Below, one piece after another: positions 54,659-61,421 of a DNA stretch of 61,421 bases. The notes under the pieces were generated by a model. It saw only the letters and a list, made by a program, of their open reading frames with translations. It was not told where the DNA came from and did not search any database. This DNA comes from Ardenticatenaceae bacterium (GTDB lineage: Bacteria > Chloroflexota > Anaerolineae > Promineifilales > Promineifilaceae), in the NCBI GenBank assembly GCA_030065875.1, contig JASJCR010000043.1, positions 1-61,421 on the forward strand, given 5' to 3'. The stretch's first letter is position 1. The number at the start of each line of letters is the position of its first letter. The position numbers and the translations under genes were made by a program.

Positions 54659-55600
54659 CTAGCTGGGCCGGCTGCGTGGATCCAGGGCGTCTCGCAGCCC
54701 GTCACCGATAAAATTGATGCTCAAAACGGTAAACAAAATAAGCAGGCCGGGGAAAAACCACAGCCACCACGCGGATTCGATGTAGTTGGTGGCCCCGGTG
54801 ATCATATTGCCCCAGGTTGCGGTTGGAGGTTGAACCCCTAATCCAAGGAAGCTGATGTACGCTTCCGCTAAAATGGCGTTGGCTACCCCTAAGGTGGCGG
54901 TCACGACGATGGGAGCAATGGTGTTGGGCAGGATGTGACGAAAAATTATTTCGAGCGGCCGGGTGCCGATGGCTCGAGCGGCGACGACAAACTCGTTTTC
55001 TTTGAGGGCTAGAAACTCAGCACGCACGATGCGGGCCAGGCGCGGCCAGCTGGTTAACCCGATAATTAAAATAATGACAACGACGCTGCCGCTAAATGTC
55101 CGGCCAAGTATGGTCAACTCCGGAATTTGGCCGCCAAAAAATTTGGCCATCACCAGCAGCAGGAACAGCGTGGGGACAATCATGATCGCTTCGGCAAAGC
55201 GCATTAAGACGCTGTCAATCCAGCCACCGTAATAGCCGGAGAACGCCCCGATGACGATACCGAGAATGACCTGTACGATGGCGGCCGCGAGACCGATCAG
55301 CAGAGAGATCTGTCCCCCGTAAATGGTGCGAGCTAAAATATCGCGGCCGACGGTGTCGGTGCCAAACAGATGACCGGCGGTTGGGCCGATCAGGCGAATT
55401 GAGGTGTCGGTAAAGTTGGCGTATTCTTCGGATAAGAAGAAAGCGCCTCCGAAGGCGTACACAAGCAGCAGGATCATCACCACCGAGCCGGCCATGGCCA
55501 GCTTATGCCGTCGAAAACGGCGCCAGGCCATCTGCCCCAGGGTTAGGGGAGGCGCCTCAACTTCGGCCGGTGGTTTAAGGGGTAACGTGCCTTGAGCCAT
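54659..55600 (-). CDS. peptide ABC transporter permease (OppC/DppC type)
   Basis: A 313-residue inner-membrane permease with six predicted helices. The N-terminal helix (LAMAGSVVMILLLVYAF) and the periplasmic GTDTVGRDILARTIYG motif mark the OppC/DppC type. The EAA loop for ATPase contact is EFVVAARAIGTRPLEIIFRHILPN. It forms the channel with the next-listed permease. It lies 49 bases upstream of the first ATPase and 38 bases downstream of the other permease. The ATG is at 55600. Confidence 0.95.
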   Translation of the reverse strand: MAQGTLPLKPPAEVEAPPLTLGQMAWRRFRRHKLAMAGSVVMILLLVYAFGGAFFLSEEYANFTDTSIRLIGPTAGHLFGTDTVGRDILARTIYGGQISLLIGLAAAIVQVILGIVIGAFSGYYGGWIDSVLMRFAEAIMIVPTLFLLLVMAKFFGGQIPELTILGRTFSGSVVVIILIIGLTSWPRLARIVRAEFLALKENEFVVAARAIGTRPLEIIFRHILPNTIAPIVVTATLGVANAILAEAYISFLGLGVQPPTATWGNMITGATNYIESAWWLWFFPGLLILFTVLSINFIGDGLRDALDPRSRPS

Positions 55601-55638
55601 ATCATTTTCTCCTTGTCTGTCTCTTCTCTATCTTTAAC

Positions 55639-56673
55639 CTAATCATACCGAATGCGCGGATCGAGAAGGGCATAGGTAATATCGGTTAGAAGCTGAAAAA
55701 CGATGACGGCAATTGCCGTTAAAAGCAAAATACCCATCACAACCGGGGTATCAGAGCGGCCGAGATGATCGAGGAAGAGCCGCCCCATGCCCGGCCAGGC
55801 AAATATACTTTCGGTGACGACCGCCCCGGCCAGGAGGAACGGCAAATTTAAGCCGATGAGGGTGACGATGGGCAAAGCCGCGTTTTTGAGGGCGTGAGTG
55901 TAGAGAACATAGCGGCTGCTTAACCCTTTGGCCCGCGCCGTGCGAATGTAATCCTGGGAGATCACTTCGAGCATGGCGCTGCGAATATAGCGGCTGTAAC
56001 CGGCAAAACTGATAAAGGCGATGGTGGTGATTGGCAAGATCATGTGGATCAAAAGCTGACCGGGAGAACGGCCGATGCGGGGATCAAACATGCCGTTGGC
56101 CGGGAGGCTGGGCAGCCCCCACCTCTGGAACAAGATCGCAAATACGTAAACCAACCCCAGGGCCACAAAAAAGATGGGCATTGCCAAACCGACAAACGAG
56201 ATCGTTGTTACCACGTTGTCGATGGCTGAATATTGGCGCAGGGCCGAGTATATGCCGATCACCAGGGCGATCACGATGGTGATCAGTTCGGCCGGTATCA
56301 TGAGCAGAAGCGTATTGGGTATCCGTTCAAAGATAATTTCTGTGGCCGACCGGCCGCGGCTGACCAGCGACGTGCCAAAATCGCCGCGAAGGACCCCTTT
56401 TCGCCGCCCCTCCGTTTCGGCGACCCCATCGCCATCCACGTCGATCATCGTCCAATCGTTGCCGACCAACCAGTAGAAGTATTGGGTATAAAGCGGCTTG
56501 TCTAACCCCAACTGGCGAGCCAGGCGTGCTCGATCCTCTGAGCGAGTAGGCTGCCGGCCGCCTAACGTTGCCAGGGGGTCTCCCATATTTTGCATTAATA
56601 CAAAGAGAATGATGCTGATAATAAACAGCAGGGGAATCGCCTGGAGTAACCGTCGAATTACATAACGTCCCAT
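55639..56673 (-). CDS. peptide ABC transporter permease (OppB/DppB type)
   Basis: A 344-residue inner-membrane permease with the OppB/DppB start MGRYVIRRLLQAIPLLFIIS, six predicted helices and the EAA motif YIRTARAKGLSSRYVLYTHALKN. A Gly/Asp-rich insert at about 75-90 (TMIDVDGDGVAETEG) is unusual for the family and resembles a calcium-binding loop. The insert may be lineage-specific. It is the second gene of the operon, 191 bases after the binding-protein gene. The ATG is at 56673. Confidence 0.94.
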   Translation of the reverse strand: MGRYVIRRLLQAIPLLFIISIILFVLMQNMGDPLATLGGRQPTRSEDRARLARQLGLDKPLYTQYFYWLVGNDWTMIDVDGDGVAETEGRRKGVLRGDFGTSLVSRGRSATEIIFERIPNTLLLMIPAELITIVIALVIGIYSALRQYSAIDNVVTTISFVGLAMPIFFVALGLVYVFAILFQRWGLPSLPANGMFDPRIGRSPGQLLIHMILPITTIAFISFAGYSRYIRSAMLEVISQDYIRTARAKGLSSRYVLYTHALKNAALPIVTLIGLNLPFLLAGAVVTESIFAWPGMGRLFLDHLGRSDTPVVMGILLLTAIAVIVFQLLTDITYALLDPRIRYD

Positions 56674-56756
56674 AAGAAAGCCTCTCTTTTCTTTTCCCCA
56701 ACGACAGAGGTAAACAGGTTGTTAAGCGTGATCACCACGCCACCTTGGAAGGAAGT

Positions 56757-56818
56757 GGGGGAAGGGGGCGTTCACGTTGAACGACCCTTCCCCCTAACCC
56801 CCTCCTGCTGGGAGGGGG
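56757..56818. repeat. two GC-rich hairpins between binding protein and permease genes
   Basis: GGGGGAAGGG (56757-56766) pairs with CCCTTCCCCC (56785-56794), and the interior holds GTTCA/TGAAC. CCCCCTCC (56798-56805) pairs with GGAGGGGG (56811-56818). They lie in the operon just after the binding-protein gene, a common place for mRNA-stabilising or partially terminating hairpins that raise binding-protein level. They resemble the pair at 9696-9746. Confidence 0.7.
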
Positions 56819-56864
56819 TATATTGACTTAGCAGCAGATCAAATGAATGACCGTTTGAATAAAA

Positions 56865-58574
56865 TTATTCGGCAATATCCCAATTAACAATATTGTAAAA
56901 TGGGGTTGCCCCGGATAATTCTGTATCGGTCAGGCGGCCGCTCAGAGCCCAAATATCAGGATCGCGCCAGATGCCGAGCCAGTACACATTTTCGTACATA
57001 ATGCGGCTAATTTCGTCAAATGTAGCCTGCCGTTCGGCAAAATCAACCTGCGTGGACTGCTGCTGGAACAGCGCATCCAGTTCTTCATCACAGAGCCACT
57101 GATCGTTATTGCCGTCTGGGGCTTCATCATTCGGAATTTCGCTGCATAACCAGCGGCTGGTGTTTGGATCCGGGAAGGATGGGGAGTTTGACATTTCACA
57201 GATATCAAGCTCGCCGGTGGCACACGGGCCACCTTCACCATAGCTGGCGAAAAAGACGCTGGAATCAAACCCTTGAATGTCGAGCTTGATGCCGATCTCC
57301 GCCAGCTGCTGTTGGGCAACCGCCTGGGTATCCGCCCGCACTTCGCGCGTGGTTGTGCCGTGGACGAGAACCAGCTCAACGCCGTCTTTGTCGCGAACCC
57401 CATCACCGTTGCTGTCTACCCAGCCTGCTTCATCCAGCAAAGCGTTGGCCATTTCCGGATCATACGGCCACGCTTCGAGGTCTGCAGGAGCGTAGGGAGA
57501 GTTATCCCAAAAGGTCACGGCCGGTTCGGTTAAGCCAAGCAAAAGATCCTCGTTGATCGCAAAGCGGTCAAACCCCATCGCGATCGCCTGGCGCACCTTG
57601 ACATCGGAGAGAGCCGGGTGGGCATTTTCACCAAAGTGAATAAACCACCCTTCGTTGTAACCCGACGGCACGGAAGCGATATTCACGCCGGCATCCTGAA
57701 GCGTTGGCACATCGGAGTAAGAGATAAAGGTGCCAAGGTCAGCCTCACCGGTACGCAGAGCTGCGATTTGACCGGCATCATCCGGAACAAAGCGGATAAA
57801 GATTTCATCGAGGTTTGGTGTATCCCCATAATATGAGGGATTTTGCTCAAAGCGGGCAAAGCTGCCGGACTCCCATTCCGCCATGACAAAAGGACCGGCG
57901 CTGGGGACCGGGTTGCGATTCCATTCGGCCGTATCGAGCGTGCCTTCGGCGTCAAAGACCGGCCGTAGAGTATGCTCCGGCAGCACATAGGTCCACAACG
58001 TCGCGGCCCAGGGAACAAACGGGTCAGCGAAAGTGGCGATGACCGTTTGCTCATCCGGTATTTCAACCGATTCAATTAGATCGTAGGGATAGGTTGAGCC
58101 AACGGTATTGCTGGGGTTGATCGTCATCTCATAAGTAAACAGGAAATCTTCGGCGGTAATCGGTTCCCCATCAGACCACATGATGTCGTCCCGCAGATTG
58201 ATGGTGATGACCCGGCCTTCATCTGAGAGACCGCCATTTTCCATGGTGGGAATTTCAGATACCAGAACCGGACGCAGGTTATTTTCGGCATCGAAGTCCC
58301 AGGCGGCCGCGTTCCAAATTTGGGTGGTTATGGTGGAGAACCACATGTTGGTGTAGATGGGGTTCAGCGAATCCCACTCCTGAGTAAAGACAAACGTAGC
58401 GACTTTTCGCTCGGCCGGCTCTACTGCGGTCTCCTCCCCCCCTGAATCCACCGCTTCTGGTCCACCTTCCCCTTCCGGGGCGGCAACTTCCCCGCCGCCG
58501 CAGGCGATTAATCCTGTGCTGATCAGGACAAAAATGGCGAATAAGACAGTCATTTGGCGCAATAGTTTTTTCAT
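56865..58574 (-). CDS. peptide ABC transporter substrate-binding lipoprotein
   Basis: A 569-residue extracytoplasmic binding protein of the SBP_bac_5 family. A lipoprotein signal with lipobox LIAC gives Cys25 as the lipidated residue, followed by a low-complexity Gly/Glu linker. The family core has WDSLNPIYTNMW, LRDDIMWSDGEPITAEDF near the hinge, and FIRFVPDDAGQIAALRTGEADLG. It should capture di-/oligopeptides or similar solutes and deliver them to the permeases. GGAGGAG lies 9 bases upstream of ATG 58574; the longer in-frame extension to 58673 crosses a terminator-like hairpin. Its C-terminus ends PFYNIVNWDIAE. Confidence 0.95.
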   Translation of the reverse strand: MKKLLRQMTVLFAIFVLISTGLIACGGGEVAAPEGEGGPEAVDSGGEETAVEPAERKVATFVFTQEWDSLNPIYTNMWFSTITTQIWNAAAWDFDAENNLRPVLVSEIPTMENGGLSDEGRVITINLRDDIMWSDGEPITAEDFLFTYEMTINPSNTVGSTYPYDLIESVEIPDEQTVIATFADPFVPWAATLWTYVLPEHTLRPVFDAEGTLDTAEWNRNPVPSAGPFVMAEWESGSFARFEQNPSYYGDTPNLDEIFIRFVPDDAGQIAALRTGEADLGTFISYSDVPTLQDAGVNIASVPSGYNEGWFIHFGENAHPALSDVKVRQAIAMGFDRFAINEDLLLGLTEPAVTFWDNSPYAPADLEAWPYDPEMANALLDEAGWVDSNGDGVRDKDGVELVLVHGTTTREVRADTQAVAQQQLAEIGIKLDIQGFDSSVFFASYGEGGPCATGELDICEMSNSPSFPDPNTSRWLCSEIPNDEAPDGNNDQWLCDEELDALFQQQSTQVDFAERQATFDEISRIMYENVYWLGIWRDPDIWALSGRLTDTELSGATPFYNIVNWDIAE

Positions 58575-58616
58575 TTCAAAATCTCCTCCTTGAAATTTTT
58601 CACTATGCCTTTTATC

Positions 58617-58642
58617 AAAACACACCGGGTTGGGTGTGTTTT
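58617..58642. terminator. terminator hairpin between GntR gene and ABC operon
   Basis: AAAACACACC and GGTGTGTTTT form a 10-bp perfect stem around a six-base loop, with T-run ends on both strands. On the minus strand it lies 35 bases after the GntR stop and 43 bases before the binding-protein start. It probably ends the GntR transcript or attenuates the operon. Confidence 0.8.
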
Positions 58643-58676
58643 TGGAACAAACTGGTTTGCTGTAAAACCGCAAAAA

Positions 58677-59453
58677 TTATGCGGCCGCGTTTCGCAAAGC
58701 GGCCGCAAAGTGATGACCGGCAGCCTGAATGTGATAGGCCATATTTTTGGCTGCGGCTTGAGCATCACCGTTGATTAACGCCTCCACAATCCGACGATGT
58801 TCAATCAGATCATCAGCATCCCGCTCTGGTAGAGAAGCGTTGGCCGTGACTGAATACATTCCCCACAGCATCGTGGGAAAGACCCCCCAAAGCTGGTCGA
58901 GGGTGCGGATTAAGAACGATCGCCCGCTGGCCTGGTAAATGGTGGAATGAAATTGGCGATTCAGGTCGCGATAGAGAGGTAGATCGGCCGTGGCCATGTG
59001 ATTTTCCATGGTGGCCACGATTTCCTGCAGGCGAGAAATTTGAATTTTGGTCAGGCGCAAGGCAGCTGCGGCCGTGGCTCGCTCTTCCAGGACCGCTCGT
59101 TGAGCGTGCAGGTCAAGGATATCCTCGGCCGTGAGGGTGACCACGCGGGCCCCCCGATAGGGAATATGTTCGACCAATCCTTCAGCCACCAGGGTTTTGA
59201 TCGCCTCGCGCACCGGCATCTGGCTAACGCCAAAACGGTCGGCAACGGCCTCTTGCCTCAGCCACTGCCCCGGCATGAAATCACCACGCTGGATCGCATG
59301 GCGCAGTTCATCCGTGATGACCGCTCGAAGTTGTTTATGTGGATAATGATGGGTCTCAGCCAACTGGCACCTTCCTCTTTCGTCCATGAACGAAATGCCC
59401 TGGCGACCGGCAATTTCCAAATAGCTCACCTCATTGTGTGGCACAAATAGCAT
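58677..59453 (-). CDS. GntR family regulator with FCD ligand domain
   Basis: A 258-residue transcription factor. The winged helix-turn-helix lies at about 38-105 (ITDELRHAIQRGDFMPGQWL, then VADRFGVSQMPVREAIKTL). The C-terminal FCD domain (about 120-255) has the metal/ligand residues in LNRQFHSTIY, IEHRRIVEALINGD and MAYHIQAAGHH. FadR-type GntR proteins sense organic acids or amino-acid derivatives. The start is uncertain: ATG 59453 lies inside an inverted repeat, and a later in-frame ATG at residue 23 is possible. The gene is upstream of the peptide ABC operon on the same strand and divergent from the MoaD-like gene, so it could control both. Confidence 0.9.
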   Translation of the reverse strand: MLFVPHNEVSYLEIAGRQGISFMDERGRCQLAETHHYPHKQLRAVITDELRHAIQRGDFMPGQWLRQEAVADRFGVSQMPVREAIKTLVAEGLVEHIPYRGARVVTLTAEDILDLHAQRAVLEERATAAAALRLTKIQISRLQEIVATMENHMATADLPLYRDLNRQFHSTIYQASGRSFLIRTLDQLWGVFPTMLWGMYSVTANASLPERDADDLIEHRRIVEALINGDAQAAAKNMAYHIQAAGHHFAAALRNAAA

Positions 59454-59479
59454 TTATTTGGGGTAGTATGCTATGTGCC
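59440..59479. promoter_or_regulatory. inverted repeat overlapping GntR start, candidate operator
   Basis: GGCACAAATAGCAT (59440-59453) and ATGCTATGTGCC (59468-59479) are complementary with one bulged A, across a 14-base spacer. The core ATAGCA recurs in a second palindrome at 59609-59632. The left arm contains the proposed start codon of the GntR gene. Confidence 0.55.
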
Positions 59480-59608
59480 GTGGAACATGCCCTGAAAATT
59501 AGATATTAGATATAATTTTCTGGACCCAGCTTACCATTTAAAGCCGGGCACTGTCAATAACGTTTGGCAAGATTCGGTCAAAGGTGATGGGGCAAACGGA
59601 AAATTGAC

Positions 59609-59632
59609 AAATAGCGAACAAATGTGCTATTT
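59609..59632. promoter_or_regulatory. second ATAGC palindrome upstream of MoaD-like gene
   Basis: AAATAGC (59609-59615) and GCTATTT (59626-59632) are exact complements across ten bases. Together with the repeat at 59440-59479 they give four copies of an (A)ATAGC half-site in the divergent region, as expected for a GntR-family protein controlling both directions. Confidence 0.5.
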
Positions 59633-59720
59633 TGATATGGGTTTCGCTTTTCTTTTGGGTTATCTCCTACCAATCAAAAATATTTTTACATCAAATTTGT
59701 ATTTAGACATTGGATAAATC

Positions 59721-60002
59721 ATGGTTGAAGTGAAATACACGCGTCATTTGGTACGATTTTTCCCTGATCTGGCCAATCATGAGGTTCTCCAGGTAGAGGG
59801 AGAGAGAGTCAGCGATATTGTCGCCAATTTAGAGGATCAATTTCCCGGATTAGGCGGTTATCTGGTTGATGAGCACGGCCGTTTGAGGAAGCACGTCAAT
59901 ATTTTTGTTGATGGAGAGATGATTCACGATCGAGAATTGCTAAGCGATTCCGTCGATACGGCCGCGACGGTGCACATTTTTCAGGCGCTTTCTGGCGGAT
60001 AA
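59721..60002 (+). CDS. MoaD/ThiS-family ubiquitin-like sulfur carrier
   Basis: A 93-residue beta-grasp protein ending in ALSGG. The free C-terminal Gly-Gly is the site where sulfur carriers are adenylated and thiocarboxylated by E1-like enzymes. The middle has GERVSDIVANLEDQFPGL, RKHVNIFVDGEMI and the final VHIFQALSGG, matching the MoaD-like family. No MoaE, ThiG, E1-like enzyme or JAMM protease is nearby, so the acceptor is not clear. It precedes the BNR-propeller gene by 100 bases on the same strand. Such MoaD-like/BNR-propeller gene pairs occur in other bacteria to my knowledge, but their job is not established. ATG 59721 has only a weak GGAT site. Confidence 0.9.
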   Translation: MVEVKYTRHLVRFFPDLANHEVLQVEGERVSDIVANLEDQFPGLGGYLVDEHGRLRKHVNIFVDGEMIHDRELLSDSVDTAATVHIFQALSGG

Positions 60003-60088
60003 ACAATAGATAACTACTAATGGCTAGTAGCTAATTGTCAAATAACTGAACTATTTAGCGATTAGCTATTAATTTTAGCAATTAGCTT
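60003..60088. repeat. heptad array, CTANTNG/NGCTAAN family
   Basis: Starting directly after the MoaD-like stop codon, about twelve 7-base units stay in phase, for example CTAATGG, CTAGTAG, CTAATTG and CGATTAG. The vocabulary (TTAGC, GCTAAT, TTAGCAATTAGC) is that of the 7766-7990 region 52 kb away. The array sits inside the presumed MoaD-BNR operon, just before the next ribosome-binding site. Confidence 0.65.
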
Positions 60089-60102
60089 TTTTGGGAGGAA
60101 TT

Positions 60103-61206
60103 ATGTCCAACCCCACACTTATTCTAGGCACCCGTAAGGGATTGATCATTTTAAAACACGATGGCCACCGCTGGCAGCGCAAAGTAGAGGCATTTCCTGG
60201 AGTGCCTCTGAGCTATGCGGTGCGGGATCAGCGAACCGACACAATTTGGGTGGCTGCCGATCACGGTCATTGGGGGCAAAAGCTGTACAAATCCCTCGAT
60301 GAGGGAGAAACTCTAACTGAAGTACCCGGTCCCACATACCCTGAAGGGGCCACAAAGTGGGATGTATGGCAGGATCCACCGGCCGAAACACCAGCCGCGG
60401 TGACTTATATCTGGACCATTGTGCCCGGTGCGGATGATCAGCCGGAACGGCTCTATGTTGGCACTGAGCCGGGGGCCCTGTTTCAAAGCGATGATGGGGG
60501 AGAATCTTTTTATTTAAACGAAGCGTTTTGGAATCATCCGTCACGCCCCCAAAATTGGTTTGGCGGCGGCCGGGATCAAGCCGGCTCTTGTTCTATCGTC
60601 ATTGATCCTCGCGACGCGGATCATCTTTATGTGGGGGTTAGCGTTGGTGGGGTTTTTGAGTCCACCGATGGTGGGAAAACGTGGGACGGCCGGAATAAGG
60701 GGTTAATTGCCGAATATTTGCCGGACCCTCATGCTGAATACGGCCATGATCCCCATTATTTGACCCTGTCTCCTTCCCATCCAGATGTATTGTGGCAGCA
60801 AAACCACTGCGGCGTATTTCGCTCTACCAACGGGGGGCGCAGCTGGGACGATATTTCGAGCCCGGAACAGGGGATCAAATTTGGCTTCCCGATCGAGGTT
60901 CATCCACAAAACCCCAATACGGCGTGGGTGATTCCGGCCAAATCAGACGATATGCGCATGGCCATTGATGGGGCGCTGTTTGTGGCGCGCACCAGCGACG
61001 GTGGGGAAACCTGGGAAGAATTGCGCACTGGTTTACCTCAGGAAAATTGTTACGATGTTGTTTTTCGCCACGCATTTCACAGCCAGGGTGATTTGCTGGC
61101 CTTTGGCAGCACAACCGGCAATTTGTACGTCTCCTCAAACGGGGGGGATCATTGGGAATTGATTTCTGGTAATTTGCCACCGATTTATTCAGTTCGCTTC
61201 GCCTAG
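60103..61206 (+). CDS. BNR/sialidase-like beta-propeller protein
   Basis: A 367-residue protein with repeated propeller blades: Asp-box (BNR) motifs SLDEGETL, SDDGGESF, STDGGKTW, STNGGRSW, TSDGGETW and SSNGGDHW appear at fairly even spacing. The start is MSNPTLILGTRKGLIIL, with no signal peptide, so it is probably cytoplasmic, unlike true sialidases. The catalytic Arg triad of sialidases is not apparent, so I would not call it an enzyme. GGGAGGA lies four bases before ATG 60103; an in-frame TTG at 60091 is less likely. Probably co-transcribed with the MoaD-like gene. Confidence 0.88.
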   Translation: MSNPTLILGTRKGLIILKHDGHRWQRKVEAFPGVPLSYAVRDQRTDTIWVAADHGHWGQKLYKSLDEGETLTEVPGPTYPEGATKWDVWQDPPAETPAAVTYIWTIVPGADDQPERLYVGTEPGALFQSDDGGESFYLNEAFWNHPSRPQNWFGGGRDQAGSCSIVIDPRDADHLYVGVSVGGVFESTDGGKTWDGRNKGLIAEYLPDPHAEYGHDPHYLTLSPSHPDVLWQQNHCGVFRSTNGGRSWDDISSPEQGIKFGFPIEVHPQNPNTAWVIPAKSDDMRMAIDGALFVARTSDGGETWEELRTGLPQENCYDVVFRHAFHSQGDLLAFGSTTGNLYVSSNGGDHWELISGNLPPIYSVRFA

Positions 61207-61210
61207 AGCA

Positions 61211-61245
61211 GATGTCAGACATCAGACCACAGACGTCAGACATCA
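61211..61245. repeat. heptad array, GACNNCA family (proximal arm)
   Basis: Five units in phase (GATGTCA, GACATCA twice, GACCACA and GACGTCA) start four bases after the BNR stop codon. They match in sense orientation the units following the band-7 stop at 6551. Confidence 0.7.
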
Positions 61246-61250
61246 GGGGG

Positions 61251-61278
61251 TTGACATAAGGTGGGAGTAGGTTAAACT
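61251..61278 (+). promoter_or_regulatory. sigma-70-like promoter sequence
   Basis: TTGACA (61251-61256) and TAAACT (61273-61278) are separated by 16 bases and point into the long heptad array. It lies between the two inverted heptad arms. Match to the -35 box is perfect and to the -10 box partial. Whether it is used is unknown. Confidence 0.3.
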
Positions 61279-61285
61279 TTTTAAA

Positions 61286-61421
61286 GTGGTCTGAAGTCTG
61301 TGGTCTGAAGTCTGTGGTCTGAAGTCTGTGGTCTGAAGTCTGTGGTCTGAAGTCTGTGGTCTGAAGTCTGTGGTCTGAAGTCTGTGGTCTGAAGTCTGTG
61401 GTCTGAAGTCTGTGGTCTGAA
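61286..61421. repeat. tandem 14-bp (two-heptad) repeat, GTGGTCT-GAAGTCT
   Basis: The alternating heptads GTGGTCT and GAAGTCT repeat without error about 9.7 times (19 full heptads) and run off the window end. Their complements (AGACCAC, AGACTTC) are the vocabulary of the arm at 61211-61245, so the two arms are inverted. Confidence 0.95.

Noticed and set aside
60103..61206. Annotating the BNR protein as an active sialidase
   Set aside because: Asp-boxes are present, but there is no export signal and no clear catalytic arginine triad or Tyr/Glu pair; propeller protein is the safer call.
133..61421. Heptad arrays as universal stop signals in all three frames (since 7 is not a multiple of 3)
   Set aside because: Attractive for the A/T-rich arrays, but the GACNNCA arms contain no stop triplets on the strand of the gene they follow (6524-6551 and 61211-61245), so this cannot be their common purpose.
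61286..61421. CRISPR array
   Set aside because: The repeat is a 14-base tandem without unique spacers; no cas gene is near.

Overview
The window looks like a chromosomal segment from a filamentous or multicellular-type member of the Chloroflexota (Anaerolineae/Caldilineae/Ardenticatenia-like). This is an inference from gene content: AfsR-like NB-ARC/TPR regulators (one fused to a Ser/Thr kinase), an Flp-type pilin with the typical EGQGLIEYA start, giant secreted proteins with Pro/Thr linkers, and DHOR/YeiH/SPFH genes. No 16S or marker gene is present to prove it. The DNA has about 55% GC by eye and is very rich in the palindrome CGGCCG.

Layout. 0-6.5 kb: tRNA-CAU, a kinase/NB-ARC/TPR signalling protein, a PlsC-like acyltransferase and two hypothetical proteins. 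6.5-14 kb (minus strand): two SPFH/band-7 membrane proteins flank a disrupted redox locus. There, a di-heme oxidoreductase (DHOR) appears to have been split by insertion of a YeiH-type transporter gene, whose reading frame now runs on into the second heme domain. 14-16.4 kb: a REP-associated tyrosine transposase (RAYT) between two near-identical hairpins, an aldo/keto reductase and a REPIN-like palindrome. 16.4-48.7 kb: a large cell-surface locus. It holds a 4714-residue LamG/TSP3/SdrD-type protein (minus), a SARP-like NB-ARC/TPR regulator, a small protein with an LPxTG-like anchor, a pilin carrying an Ig-like domain, and a 4153-residue beta-helix/NEW3/CARDB protein (plus). 48.7-52.4 kb: alpha/beta hydrolase, TetR regulator, zinc-type alcohol dehydrogenase and a succinylglutamate-desuccinylase/aspartoacylase-like hydrolase. 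52.6-59.5 kb (minus): a full peptide ABC transporter operon (binding protein, two permeases, two ATPases) behind a GntR/FCD regulator. 59.7-61.4 kb: a MoaD/ThiS-like sulfur carrier followed by a BNR-propeller protein.

How parts may work together. The surface locus reads as an adhesion/envelope module: pilin, anchored small SdrD-like protein and two giant secreted proteins. The SARP-like regulator is transcribed divergently from the first giant gene, and helically phased direct repeats lie between them. The GntR and TetR genes each sit beside candidate palindromic operators in their divergent promoter regions.

Between genes there is a recurring, unusual class of DNA: arrays of degenerate 7-base units with several vocabularies (GACNNCA, NGCTAAN, AATNNTC, TCGTATN). 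At four places they begin 0-5 bases after a stop codon or contain it. At 6.4-6.55 kb and 61.2-61.4 kb the same vocabulary recurs as two arms in inverted orientation. I consider these arrays, the split DHOR/YeiH locus and the surface locus with its phased operator to be the most interesting content. No CRISPR array, prophage or complete insertion sequence other than the RAYT unit was seen.
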